Source: Oscillospiraceae bacterium (lineage in GTDB: Bacteria; Bacillota; Clostridia; Oscillospirales; Ruminococcaceae). From it: 6,349 nucleotides of DNA. Within the stretch, counting starts at the first letter, position 1. Each line of letters starts with the position of its first letter. Below the pieces are notes generated by a model that did not search any database, was not told where the DNA came from, and saw nothing but the letters and a program-made list of their open reading frames with translations. Made by a program: the position numbers and the translations under genes. Positions 1 to 5,960 of the stretch are shown here, in pieces. The DNA is taken from contig JAFSHJ010000110.1 of assembly GCA_017440425.1 (NCBI GenBank), positions 1-6,349 on the forward strand, read 5' to 3'.

Positions 1-428
1 CCTACGAGCGATATGACTCTCCCCGTTATATGCTGATAGGCACAAACGGAAATCCCATCTCCGATGAGCAATTTCTCAACTACCGCGCTATGCCCGACAC
101 GGACTTTGCGGCTGACAACGAATATTTGAACGGCTACTCCTTCTCTTATCAGCAGCAGACCGACGTTTTTGCTGTGCAAACCCTTGACGGCGATTGGAAG
201 TTTATAGGTGCTAGTGGAAATGACCTTAATATTGGCACCTTTGAAGATGCTTTCACCTTCCACGAAGGTGTTGCCGCTGTTAAAAAAGACGGCAGATGGG
301 GATTTATAAACAGAAGCGGCGAAACCGTTATCCCCTTCAAATATGACGATGCCACAAGCGTTTATAACGGTCTTGCATGGGTGAAACAAAACGGACTTTG
401 GGGCGTTATGCTGGTTTTTGACAAGTAA
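1..428 (+). CDS. WG-repeat protein, C-terminal fragment (5' end outside window)
   Basis: The reading frame is open from the left edge (first whole codon TAC at 3) to TAA at 426-428, giving 141 visible residues, so the true start lies upstream. An ATG at 30 exists, but the frame continues unbroken before it and nothing marks it as the start. At least three WG-type units are visible. The first is degenerate, with a DGDWKFI core at 178-198. The second is canonical, DGRWGFINRSGETVIPF at about 289-339. The third is a terminal partial unit, NGLWGVM, at about 391-411. WG repeats (about 35 residues, a Trp-Gly core followed by a G-x-x-V-I-P step) are known as structural repeats in bacterial surface or cytoplasmic proteins, often in sensory or interaction roles, without a single biochemical function. 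Any signal peptide or membrane anchor would be in the missing N-terminal part, so location cannot be judged. The family call is firm; the role is unknown. Confidence 0.85.
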   Translation, partial: YERYDSPRYMLIGTNGNPISDEQFLNYRAMPDTDFAADNEYLNGYSFSYQQQTDVFAVQTLDGDWKFIGASGNDLNIGTFEDAFTFHEGVAAVKKDGRWGFINRSGETVIPFKYDDATSVYNGLAWVKQNGLWGVMLVFDK

Positions 429-452
429 ATTTCAACTGAACAACAAAAGTTA

Positions 453-485
453 AAGCCGTCGGAGTTGCCCTCCGACGGCTTTTTT
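453..485. terminator. Rho-independent terminator shared by two convergent genes
   Basis: A perfect 10-bp inverted repeat, GCCGTCGGAG (455-464) and CTCCGACGGC (470-479), encloses a TTGCC loop. The stem can be extended by an A-A/T-T pair at the base. On the + strand it is followed at once by a run of six T (480-485), a classical intrinsic terminator for the WG-repeat gene 26 nt after its stop. Read on the minus strand it lies just past the stop of the anti-sigma-like gene and is followed by TTTAACTTTT, a weaker U-tract. It therefore probably works in both directions. Confidence 0.92.
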
Positions 486-488
486 GTA

Positions 489-1622
489 TCAATTTGTGAC
501 TTTCTCCCACAAAGGCATATTTTCAATGTATTTTTCTTCCACGGCGGGAACATAAAATGTCACGAAACAGCTTAAATTCTGCTCTTCTACGCCGTATTTC
601 TCCATTTCGACATAAAACTTATAATACGGCATAAACAAGGTACTTCGGGTTTCGGTGCAGTATATGAGCTCCGTCTTTTTTATGTTTTCTTTTCCCGGGA
701 ACTCATCCGCTATGCTTGAAAAATATTTTCCATCACACAGTAATTCAACTGCCTTCTCTTCTGTTATAACGGAATACTCCCCCAGCTTTCTGCCACACTC
801 TATGCCGCCGTATGATATTGATGACAGCACGCCATTCTCAAAGCCGTAGAAATGCACTCTGTCAAAGCCATAGCTCATCACCTGCTCCTCTGTGCTGCCT
901 GCACTATCATAAAATGACAGCTCCCATCTGCGCTCTCCCTCAATATCGTAATCCCCGAGAGCGATATCTGCCGTTGGTTTTTTCATATTGAGCAGGTTCG
1001 CAAACTTATTTTGCAGATACTCTGCCGACTTTTGCGCTTCCTCATATGTGGCATTGCAGAGGTTGCAGCCATTGGGTAAAACAGCGTTGTTTTTCACCTC
1101 GATGTTCACCCTAAGCCACGCATTCACCTCTATTTTATAGTTTTCATTTTCCACCCAACAGCTGTATGGAGCCGTGTATCCCTCGGGAATATTCGTCTCT
1201 ATCTCCGACTCTGCGACATCCATTTCCAGCGCTTCTGCCGCTTCTGTGAGCAGTTGTTTCATCTTTTCGGTATTTGGCTCGGTGACCGTCCACTCGTCGG
1301 TGTATTTATGCAGAGTGTTTTCATAGACCGGAAGCTTTGTCACTTTGCCTTTCTGCCACGGATTATTGTTTTGCAGCTCATCCGCGCTGTTGGCATAATA
1401 ACCTTCAAAACCCATTCCCTCATTAAAGCAATCGTTTATTGTGAGCGCAGGCAGCTCTTTTTCCAACAGCAGGGCGGCACCCACCGAGAAAACAATTGCA
1501 ATGCAGGCAGCAACAGCTATCCATTTGAGAATACTCTGTCTTTTTTTGCAATCGGGCGCAGCTTCCAAAATGTATTTATCCTCGATCTCACCCATTACTT
1601 TCAGCAGTTTTTTGCTTTTCAT
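489..1622 (-). CDS. Single-pass membrane protein, probable anti-sigma factor/sensor for the adjacent ECF sigma factor
   Basis: The product is 377 aa. The ATG at 1622 overlaps the sigma gene's TGA in an ATGA junction, so translation is probably coupled; a GAGGGG at 1631-1636, 8 nt upstream, supports this start. A cytoplasmic N-terminus of about 30 residues (KVMGEIEDKYILEAAP, then KKRQ) precedes one hydrophobic helix (about 31-53, ending LLL), followed by about 320 residues predicted to lie outside the membrane. The short N-terminal motif with a 'GEIEDKYI-EAA' pattern, followed by one transmembrane helix, is the layout I associate with clostridial proteins encoded directly after ECF sigma factors. 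There is no zinc-binding HxxxCxxC anti-sigma motif and no recognisable domain outside the membrane. That part holds several cysteines, including a CxxC (NGCNLCNA, about residues 185-192). The anti-sigma role is inferred from position, topology and the N-terminal motif, not from a catalogued domain. The gene ends in TGA just before the shared terminator. Confidence 0.72.
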   Translation of the reverse strand: MKSKKLLKVMGEIEDKYILEAAPDCKKRQSILKWIAVAACIAIVFSVGAALLLEKELPALTINDCFNEGMGFEGYYANSADELQNNNPWQKGKVTKLPVYENTLHKYTDEWTVTEPNTEKMKQLLTEAAEALEMDVAESEIETNIPEGYTAPYSCWVENENYKIEVNAWLRVNIEVKNNAVLPNGCNLCNATYEEAQKSAEYLQNKFANLLNMKKPTADIALGDYDIEGERRWELSFYDSAGSTEEQVMSYGFDRVHFYGFENGVLSSISYGGIECGRKLGEYSVITEEKAVELLCDGKYFSSIADEFPGKENIKKTELIYCTETRSTLFMPYYKFYVEMEKYGVEEQNLSCFVTFYVPAVEEKYIENMPLWEKVTN

Positions 1623-2179
1623 ATTACTATCCCCTCTTTCTCCAATGTCTTTTTAAGTTTTTCCCGTGTGCGGAAAAGCGTTACCGTTACGCTGCTTTCA
1701 CTCATACCAAAATCCTTTGCAATTTCCCTTATGGAGCTCATATACCAATAGCGGCGCACAAACAGCTTGCGTGTCCCCACAGGAAGTTCCGCTAAAAATT
1801 TGTTCAGCACATTCCTTACTTCATCTGCTTCCGCAGACTGTTCGGCTGTTGCATATGACGGTATACATTCTGCCAATTCTTCCAACACCAGCGGTATCCT
1901 GCCGCATCCGCGTTTTTCCGCTGTAAGCTGCTCGTATCTGTTAAGTGCCAGATTACGGGTTATCCTGCCCAAAAACGTCTTCAGACAGTTTGGAATTTGC
2001 GGAGGAATGCAGTTCCACGCCCTGAAATATGTATCATTGACACATTCTTCGGAGTCTTCGTTGCTTTTAAGTATGCTGAAAGCGATATATCTGCAATATC
2101 TTCCGTATTTTGCTGCGGTTTCGGGTATGGCACTTTCGGCACGCCGCAAATAAAGCTGTATTATTCCGTTATCATCCAT
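1619..2179 (-). CDS. RNA polymerase sigma factor, ECF (sigma-70) family
   Basis: The product is 186 aa, the usual ECF length, with only regions 2 and 4. Region 2 spans roughly residues 20-85 and carries the typical NEDSEECVNDTYFRAWNCIPP stretch (40-60) and a TFLGRITRNLALNRYE helix (about 68-83) that contacts core polymerase and the -10 element. Region 4 (about 130-182) starts with LPVGTRKLFVRRYW and contains the helix-turn-helix IREIAKDFGMSESSVTVTLFRTREKLKK, which reads the -35 element. The linker between them (about 88-125) is short and poorly conserved. The ATG at 2179 is well supported by GAGGAGG (2187-2193) 7 nt upstream. The gene is followed, with a 4-nt overlap, by the membrane protein that probably holds it inactive until a signal arrives. 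The ECF class is certain; the regulon is unknown, though autoregulation is likely because a candidate ECF promoter lies directly upstream. Confidence 0.93.
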   Translation of the reverse strand: MDDNGIIQLYLRRAESAIPETAAKYGRYCRYIAFSILKSNEDSEECVNDTYFRAWNCIPPQIPNCLKTFLGRITRNLALNRYEQLTAEKRGCGRIPLVLEELAECIPSYATAEQSAEADEVRNVLNKFLAELPVGTRKLFVRRYWYMSSIREIAKDFGMSESSVTVTLFRTREKLKKTLEKEGIVI

Positions 2180-2217
2180 TTTTGCGCCTCCTCTTTTCTT
2201 TGATAAGGCCTTTCACC

Positions 2218-2250
2218 CTAATACACCGATTTTGCTGCAATTTATTACAC
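2218..2250 (-). promoter_or_regulatory. Candidate ECF-type promoter of the sigma/anti-sigma operon
   Basis: On the minus strand the gap between the upstream terminator and the sigma start contains GTGTAAT (2244-2250) and, after a 15-nt AT-rich spacer, CGGTGTATTAG (2218-2228). I see no sigma-A pair (TTGACA/TATAAT) with proper spacing here. The -35-like TGTAAT and -10-like CGGTGT with about 15-16 nt between them fit the general spacing of ECF promoters, and a leader of about 38 nt to the ATG is reasonable. This suggests the sigma factor transcribes its own operon. It is a visual call without a motif model. Confidence 0.45.
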
Positions 2251-2258
2251 TTTTTTGC

Positions 2259-2293
2259 AAAAAAATTCAGGGAACAGACAAATCTGTTCCCTG
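2259..2293 (-). terminator. Rho-independent terminator of the kinase-rsgA-prfB-esterase unit
   Basis: On the minus strand, 12 nt past the TGA of the alpha/beta-hydrolase gene, a perfect 11-bp stem CAGGGAACAGA / TCTGTTCCCTG (2283-2293 and 2268-2278) with a 4-nt loop is followed by AATTTTTTT (2259-2267). It separates the long minus-strand unit from the sigma/anti-sigma operon, so the sigma factor needs its own promoter. Confidence 0.93.
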
Positions 2294-2305
2294 TAAAATT
2301 CAAAC

Positions 2306-3307
2306 TCAGATAAACTCTGCAAACACGGGCCAGGCGGGCTCGGCATAGAAGCGGTGACCGCCTTCTCCGATGACCAGACGGCAGTTATCGGGGGCGCCTG
2401 CCGCACGGTAGATATCCTTGACCTTTTCGTAGGCTGCAAGCACGTGATCAAGCGGGAAAATGGGGTCTTCTCTGCCCGCAACGATGATGAGCGGACGGGG
2501 TGCTATCATAACTGCCTCGTCGGGCTGCTCCATAAACTTGAGAATGCCGGGGATATAGTTGCAGGAGCAATGGTGCATTGCCATGATGGAGCCCTCAAAT
2601 GTGCAGAATGCGCAGGATGGCATTGCAACCTTGATGCGCTTATCAAGGCAGGTTGTGTGATAGGTTGCGGTGCCGCCGCCGGAGTTGCCCATGAGTCCGA
2701 TGCGGTCCAGATCCAGCATATCAAAGCCTGCGAGGGCATCTATAAGTCGGGAGATATCGGAGGCACGCTCGCCTGCCATGGTGCGGCCAAGCTCAAATGC
2801 CTGCATTACGGGATGGAAGCAATTTGCTTCGGGTGCAATGGGGCTCTTCAGCTCGCCGAAACCGCGCTGCTCCATTGCGATGGCGGCATAACCTCTTGCA
2901 ACTGCCTGAATGGCAAAGTCTCTGTCGCCGCCGCTGATGAGCTCATCGTCACCGGGGAACTTTGCACGTCCGAGGGAGATGTGCATTCCGGTGGAGTGTC
3001 CCTGCAGGCAGATGACTACCGGCAGCTTGCCGCTTCTGTTTTTGGGAAGCAGCATATGTGCGGGAACAAAGAAATCCGGCTCGCTCTCAAAGGTGAAACG
3101 AATTTCATCAAAACGGGGATCGTCGGTCTTTTCAAATTCAACTATCGGTTTGGGTTCGGTGCATTTTTCGGGAGGATTTGTGAGCGCACGGAACACCTCT
3201 TCCATTGCAGCGCGCTGTTCCTCCAATGGTTTATCGTTTGTATATGCCAGCGGCAAAACCCGTTCTCTCTGCAATCTTGCGTGCAGTTCGGTAACAGAAA
3301 TTCCCAT
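2306..3307 (-). CDS. Alpha/beta-hydrolase esterase, acetyl-xylan-esterase-like / abhydrolase family 7-like
   Basis: I place the start at the ATG at 3307, giving 333 aa. AAGGAG (3316-3321) sits 8 nt upstream of it, whereas the in-frame ATG at 3337 has no ribosome binding site and would overlap the preceding gene. The fold is a serine hydrolase. An oxyanion-type LQGHS (101-105) follows strand LPVVIC. The nucleophile elbow is GNSGG, with Ser209. The likely acid is Asp281 in GREDPIFP, and the likely histidine is His318 in GEGGHRFY. The long N-terminal part (about 90 residues), the EQRGFGE segment (146-152) and the 'FELGRTMAGERASDI' helix resemble large bacterial esterases annotated as acetyl-xylan or cinnamoyl esterases. 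No signal peptide is seen, so it probably acts in the cytoplasm on imported, acylated oligosaccharides or other small esters. It follows the SGNH esterase gene by 20 nt, suggesting a shared deacylation task. The substrate is a guess; the hydrolase class is secure. Confidence 0.85.
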   Translation of the reverse strand: MGISVTELHARLQRERVLPLAYTNDKPLEEQRAAMEEVFRALTNPPEKCTEPKPIVEFEKTDDPRFDEIRFTFESEPDFFVPAHMLLPKNRSGKLPVVICLQGHSTGMHISLGRAKFPGDDELISGGDRDFAIQAVARGYAAIAMEQRGFGELKSPIAPEANCFHPVMQAFELGRTMAGERASDISRLIDALAGFDMLDLDRIGLMGNSGGGTATYHTTCLDKRIKVAMPSCAFCTFEGSIMAMHHCSCNYIPGILKFMEQPDEAVMIAPRPLIIVAGREDPIFPLDHVLAAYEKVKDIYRAAGAPDNCRLVIGEGGHRFYAEPAWPVFAEFI

Positions 3308-3315
3308 TATCGTTG

Positions 3316-3321
3316 CTCCTT
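3316..3321 (-). promoter_or_regulatory. Ribosome binding site that fixes the hydrolase start at 3307
   Basis: On the minus strand AAGGAG lies 8 nt before the ATG at 3307. The earlier in-frame ATG at 3337 is preceded by AAGCATAAGAAACAG, without a Shine-Dalgarno match, and would overlap the end of the SGNH gene. The shorter start is therefore preferred. Confidence 0.8.
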
Positions 3322-3327
3322 TTCTTG

Positions 3328-3912
3328 TTATAGGCATCTGTTTCTTATGCTTTCCACCACTCGCTCGGCAATGGCTTTCATTCCCGCATCGGAGGGGTGA
3401 TCGGAAACATATTCATCGGTAAACTTATCCCCCGCCCTATTCTCCGGCAGGTAAAGATCGTTTATCTTAACATAAGTATATCCGTTTCTTGCGCAGGCAT
3501 ATCTGACGATCTCCTCGCCCTGCTCGTTCTCCCAAAAGCTGCCCATGCAGAACACCATTGCACCACGGCGGTTAAGATAGTTCACAAGCCGCTCATAGTG
3601 CCTTGTGAAGTTCTGCGATGTAACTGTTCCGCAGACAGTTTTGTCCATCATCTGCACAACTATTATGTCTGCTTCGAAATCACGCTCGTTTTCATATTCG
3701 GTGATATCAAAATTGCCCAGATTTTTTTCATACTCCGAGGCATCGAGTATCTCAAAGATGCTTTCCGGGAAAAACTCGTGCACGCCGTCCATTGTAAGAT
3801 GGACAAAGTCTTTATCTTCACGAGAAGCCGCCAATCCGCAGTTGCGCTTCCAGCCCAGCTTGGCATCGTGCACAGCTTTGGTTATGCTTGTTCCCACAAA
3901 CAAAATCTTCAT
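3328..3912 (-). CDS. SGNH/GDSL-type hydrolase, probable carbohydrate esterase
   Basis: The product is 194 aa. The ATG at 3912 has GAGGAGG (3920-3926) 7 nt upstream. Block I is at the N-terminus: MKILFVGTSIT, with Ser9 as the likely nucleophile. It is followed by GWKRNCGLAAS..DKDFVHLTMDGV (20-44), a segment I associate with a clostridial and Bacteroidetes group of SGNH esterases. A strand ADIIVVQMMD (81-90) stands where the GxND block is expected but lacks the usual Gly and Asn. Block V is SDHPSDAGM (170-178), with His172 as the catalytic histidine; the Asp normally three residues before it is absent (Val169), though an Asp directly precedes it. There is no signal peptide, so it is probably cytoplasmic. 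Members of this superfamily remove acetyl groups from plant or cell-wall sugars, lipids and other esters. It sits 39 nt after prfB and 20 nt before the second esterase, so it probably shares their transcript. The superfamily is fairly sure; the substrate is unknown. Confidence 0.8.
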   Translation of the reverse strand: MKILFVGTSITKAVHDAKLGWKRNCGLAASREDKDFVHLTMDGVHEFFPESIFEILDASEYEKNLGNFDITEYENERDFEADIIVVQMMDKTVCGTVTSQNFTRHYERLVNYLNRRGAMVFCMGSFWENEQGEEIVRYACARNGYTYVKINDLYLPENRAGDKFTDEYVSDHPSDAGMKAIAERVVESIRNRCL

Positions 3913-3951
3913 TTTTCCGCCTCCTCACAAAAGTCTTTTTTTCAGTTTCTG

Positions 3952-5064
3952 TTATAATGTGCCGAGACTTTTTGCTTTGAGATATGCGTTGATGAAGCCG
4001 TCGATGTCGCCGTCCATTACTGCGTTGATGTTACCGGATTCGAAATCGGTTCTGTGGTCCTTGGCAAGTGTATAGGGCATGAATACGTAGGAACGGATCT
4101 GGGAACCCCAGGCGATATCCTTCTGCACGCCCTTGATATCCTCGATCTTCTCGAGATTTTCACGCTCTTTGATCTCAACCAGCTTGGAACGCAGCATCTT
4201 CATTGCAACCTCGCGGTTCTGGTGCTGGCTTCGCTCGTTCTGGCAGGCAACAACAATGCCTGTGGGGAAATGTGTTATACGGATGGCAGAGTCGGTTTTG
4301 TTAAACATATGTCCGCCTGCGCCGCTGGAACGGTAGGTATCTACACGGATATCCTCGTCGCGGATCTGAACGTCCACGTCGTCCTCGATCTCGGGCATGA
4401 CCTCAAGAGATGCAAAGGAGGTCTGTCTTCTGCCTGAGGAATCGAAGGGAGAAATGCGGACAAGTCTGTGAACGCCTGCCTCGGATTTGAGGAAGCCGTA
4501 AGCATTTGTACCCTCAATGAGGATGGATGCACTCTTGATGCCTGCCTCGTCGCCGTCAAGATAGTCGAGCAGCTTTACTTTGAAGCCGTGTCTTTCTGCC
4601 CAACGGTTGTACATACGGTAGAGCATCTGTGCCCAGTCCTGAGCCTCTGTGCCGCCTGCACCTGCGTGGAAGGTGAGAATTACGTTCTTGGAATCGTATT
4701 CGCCGGTGAGAAGTGTCTCCAGCTTTTTGGTTTCAAGATCAGCCTCGATGCTGTTGACGGAATTTGTCAGCTCTTCCAGCATGGATTCGTCTTCCTCTTC
4801 GTTTGCCATAAGTATCATATCGAGAGTATCGTTATAGTTTGTATCCAGCTCGTGATACTGTTCGATCTTGTCCTTTATTCTTTTGATTCTCTGAAGCACC
4901 TTGGAGGAATTCTCCAAATCAGACCAAAATTCCTGATCTGCGGATTTTTCTTCCAGCTCGGCAAGCTCTTCCTTGAGCTTTTCAAGACCGATGGCATCGG
5001 AAAAATCGTCTATATCGGGGCGCATCGCTGTAAGTCTAAGTCTCAATTCATCATACTGCAGCAT
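3952..5064 (-). CDS. prfB: Peptide chain release factor 2 (RF2) with GGH in place of GGQ
   Basis: RF2 reads UAA and UGA in the ribosomal A site and triggers peptide release. I choose the ATG at 5064 (370 aa), which has GAGG 6 nt upstream; the frame also allows a TTG at 5076 but that would overlap rsgA. Domain 1 is a helical coiled region (about 1-115). GEYDSKNVILTFHAGAGGTEAQDW (121-144) opens the core domain. The stop-codon-reading motif SPF is intact (205-207, in RISPFDSSGRRQTSF). The catalytic loop, normally SGAGGQHVNKT, reads SGAGGHMFNKT: His252, Met253 and Phe254 (codons CAT ATG TTT, 4303-4311) replace Gln-His-Val/Ile. Both glycines and all flanking residues are conserved, as is the C-terminal WGSQIRSYVF (319-328). 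The frame runs unbroken through the zone where many prfB genes carry the CTTTGA programmed frameshift. The gene lies 8 nt after rsgA and ends in TAA. The identity is certain; the catalytic-loop change is as seen in the sequence. Confidence 0.96.
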   Translation of the reverse strand: MLQYDELRLRLTAMRPDIDDFSDAIGLEKLKEELAELEEKSADQEFWSDLENSSKVLQRIKRIKDKIEQYHELDTNYNDTLDMILMANEEEDESMLEELTNSVNSIEADLETKKLETLLTGEYDSKNVILTFHAGAGGTEAQDWAQMLYRMYNRWAERHGFKVKLLDYLDGDEAGIKSASILIEGTNAYGFLKSEAGVHRLVRISPFDSSGRRQTSFASLEVMPEIEDDVDVQIRDEDIRVDTYRSSGAGGHMFNKTDSAIRITHFPTGIVVACQNERSQHQNREVAMKMLRSKLVEIKERENLEKIEDIKGVQKDIAWGSQIRSYVFMPYTLAKDHRTDFESGNINAVMDGDIDGFINAYLKAKSLGTL

Positions 5065-5070
5065 AAAATT

Positions 5071-5074
5071 CCTC
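5071..5074 (-). promoter_or_regulatory. Ribosome binding site of prfB, overlapping the rsgA stop codon
   Basis: On the minus strand the sequence TTGAGGAATTTTATG holds the rsgA stop TGA (5073-5075) and, sharing its G and A, the GAGG core (5071-5074) 6 nt before the prfB ATG at 5064. This decides between ATG 5064 and the TTG at 5076, and suggests that ribosomes finishing rsgA feed initiation of prfB. Confidence 0.7.
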
Positions 5075-5960
5075 AATTCTTTCTGTTATATTCCCACTCT
5101 TTTATCTCAAGAGCTTCATTGTAAAGTGATACATAGCTTTCGTGGCGCTGAGAAGATATTTTGCCCTGTTTGACAGCTGCCAGCACCGCACAGCCTTTTT
5201 CTTTTCGGTGAGAGCATCCCGTAAACTGACATTCGCCGATGTAATCCTCAAACTCTCTGAAGCAGTTTTCCAACTCATCTTTGAATATCACGCCGGATTG
5301 CTCCATCTCTATGGACGAAAATCCCGGGGTATCTGCCACAAGACCGCCGCCCTTGAGCTCAAACAGCTCTACGTGACGGGTTGTGTGTCTGCCTCGTCCC
5401 AGCTTTTTGCTGGTCTCACCCACAGCCAAAGCCAGCTCCGGGTCTATGTTATTGAGAAGTGTGGATTTTCCTACGCCGGAATTTCCCGCAAGCACGGTTA
5501 TTTTGCCTGCCAACCTCTCTTTAACTGCTTCTGTGCCGGATTCCTTGCCCACCATGCAGACTGCAAAGCCCGCCTTGGTGTAGATATCCGAAATGAAGGA
5601 ACCGTCTTCGATATCTGTTTTGGTGACCACTATAAACGGCTCTATCCCTCTGTGTTCTGCCAATGCTATCAGCCTATCCATAACAAGGAAGTTAGGAAGG
5701 GGATCGCAGACAGAAACCACGAGACAAAGCTGATCTATATTTGCTATCGGCGGGCGGACGAGCTGATTTTTCCGCTCCTCCACTTCGATAATATAGCCTG
5801 AATTGCCCTCCGACAACTCCACCTGTACCTTATCGCCCACAAGCGGAGTTACGTCTTTGTGCCTGAAAAGTCCGCGGGCACGGCAATTAAGCATTGCTGC
5901 TTCATCGGTTTTGACGGTGTAAAGACCGGCAACCGCCTTTATTATTGTGCCGCTGACCAT
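5073..5960 (-). CDS. rsgA: Ribosome small subunit-dependent GTPase A
   Basis: The product is 295 aa, the normal size. RsgA is a circularly permuted GTPase that binds the 30S subunit late in its maturation and hydrolyses GTP on release. An N-terminal OB-fold (about 1-65, with TPLVGDKVQVEL) leads into the GTPase with its motifs in permuted order: G4 as TKTD (113-116), then G1 GNSGVGKST (159-167), the G2/switch region GRGRHTT (188-194), and G3 DTPG (210-213). The C-terminal zinc site is complete: Cys244, Cys249, His251 and Cys257 (GECQFTGCSHRKEKGC). The ATG at 5960 directly abuts the TAA of the upstream gene; a GGAG 11 nt upstream, inside that gene, is a slightly distant ribosome binding site, so coupling is likely. 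In Bacillus subtilis the orthologue (CpgA) lies in the prpC-prkC-cpgA-rpe cluster and is phosphorylated by PrkC, which fits the upstream neighbour here. It ends in TGA. Confidence 0.96.
   Translation of the reverse strand: MVSGTIIKAVAGLYTVKTDEAAMLNCRARGLFRHKDVTPLVGDKVQVELSEGNSGYIIEVEERKNQLVRPPIANIDQLCLVVSVCDPLPNFLVMDRLIALAEHRGIEPFIVVTKTDIEDGSFISDIYTKAGFAVCMVGKESGTEAVKERLAGKITVLAGNSGVGKSTLLNNIDPELALAVGETSKKLGRGRHTTRHVELFELKGGGLVADTPGFSSIEMEQSGVIFKDELENCFREFEDYIGECQFTGCSHRKEKGCAVLAAVKQGKISSQRHESYVSLYNEALEIKEWEYNRKN

Noticed and set aside
1293..1307. CGTCGGTGTATTT on the + strand resembling the candidate ECF -10 box
   Set aside because: It lies inside the anti-sigma coding region, pointing antisense, with no matching -35 box at the right distance; the bases simply encode HKYTDE on the other strand.
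2354..3400. A long + strand open frame (348 codons) antisense to the hydrolase gene
   Set aside because: It lies opposite a gene with a clear catalytic triad and ribosome binding site; its translation is Cys/Gly/His-rich with no recognisable motif, as expected of a shadow frame in codon-biased sequence.
3943..3960. CATTATAAC at the end of prfB as a -10 box for the esterase genes
   Set aside because: No TTGACA-like -35 box is found about 17 nt upstream; the match is probably chance around the prfB stop codon.
3930..3975. Inverted repeat AAAAGTCT/AGACTTTT around the end of prfB as a terminator
   Set aside because: The 8-bp AT-rich stem has a loop of nearly 30 nt and no following T-run; it is unlikely to stop transcription.
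5065..5076. TTG at 5076 as the prfB start
   Set aside because: It would overlap the rsgA stop, and it removes the well-spaced GAGG from its role; the ATG at 5064 also fits the usual RF2 N-terminus.
4468..5124. A + strand open frame of 218 codons antisense to prfB
   Set aside because: It covers the conserved prfB coding sequence, and its hydrophobic, Cys-rich translation is typical of the complement of acidic/Lys-rich codons.
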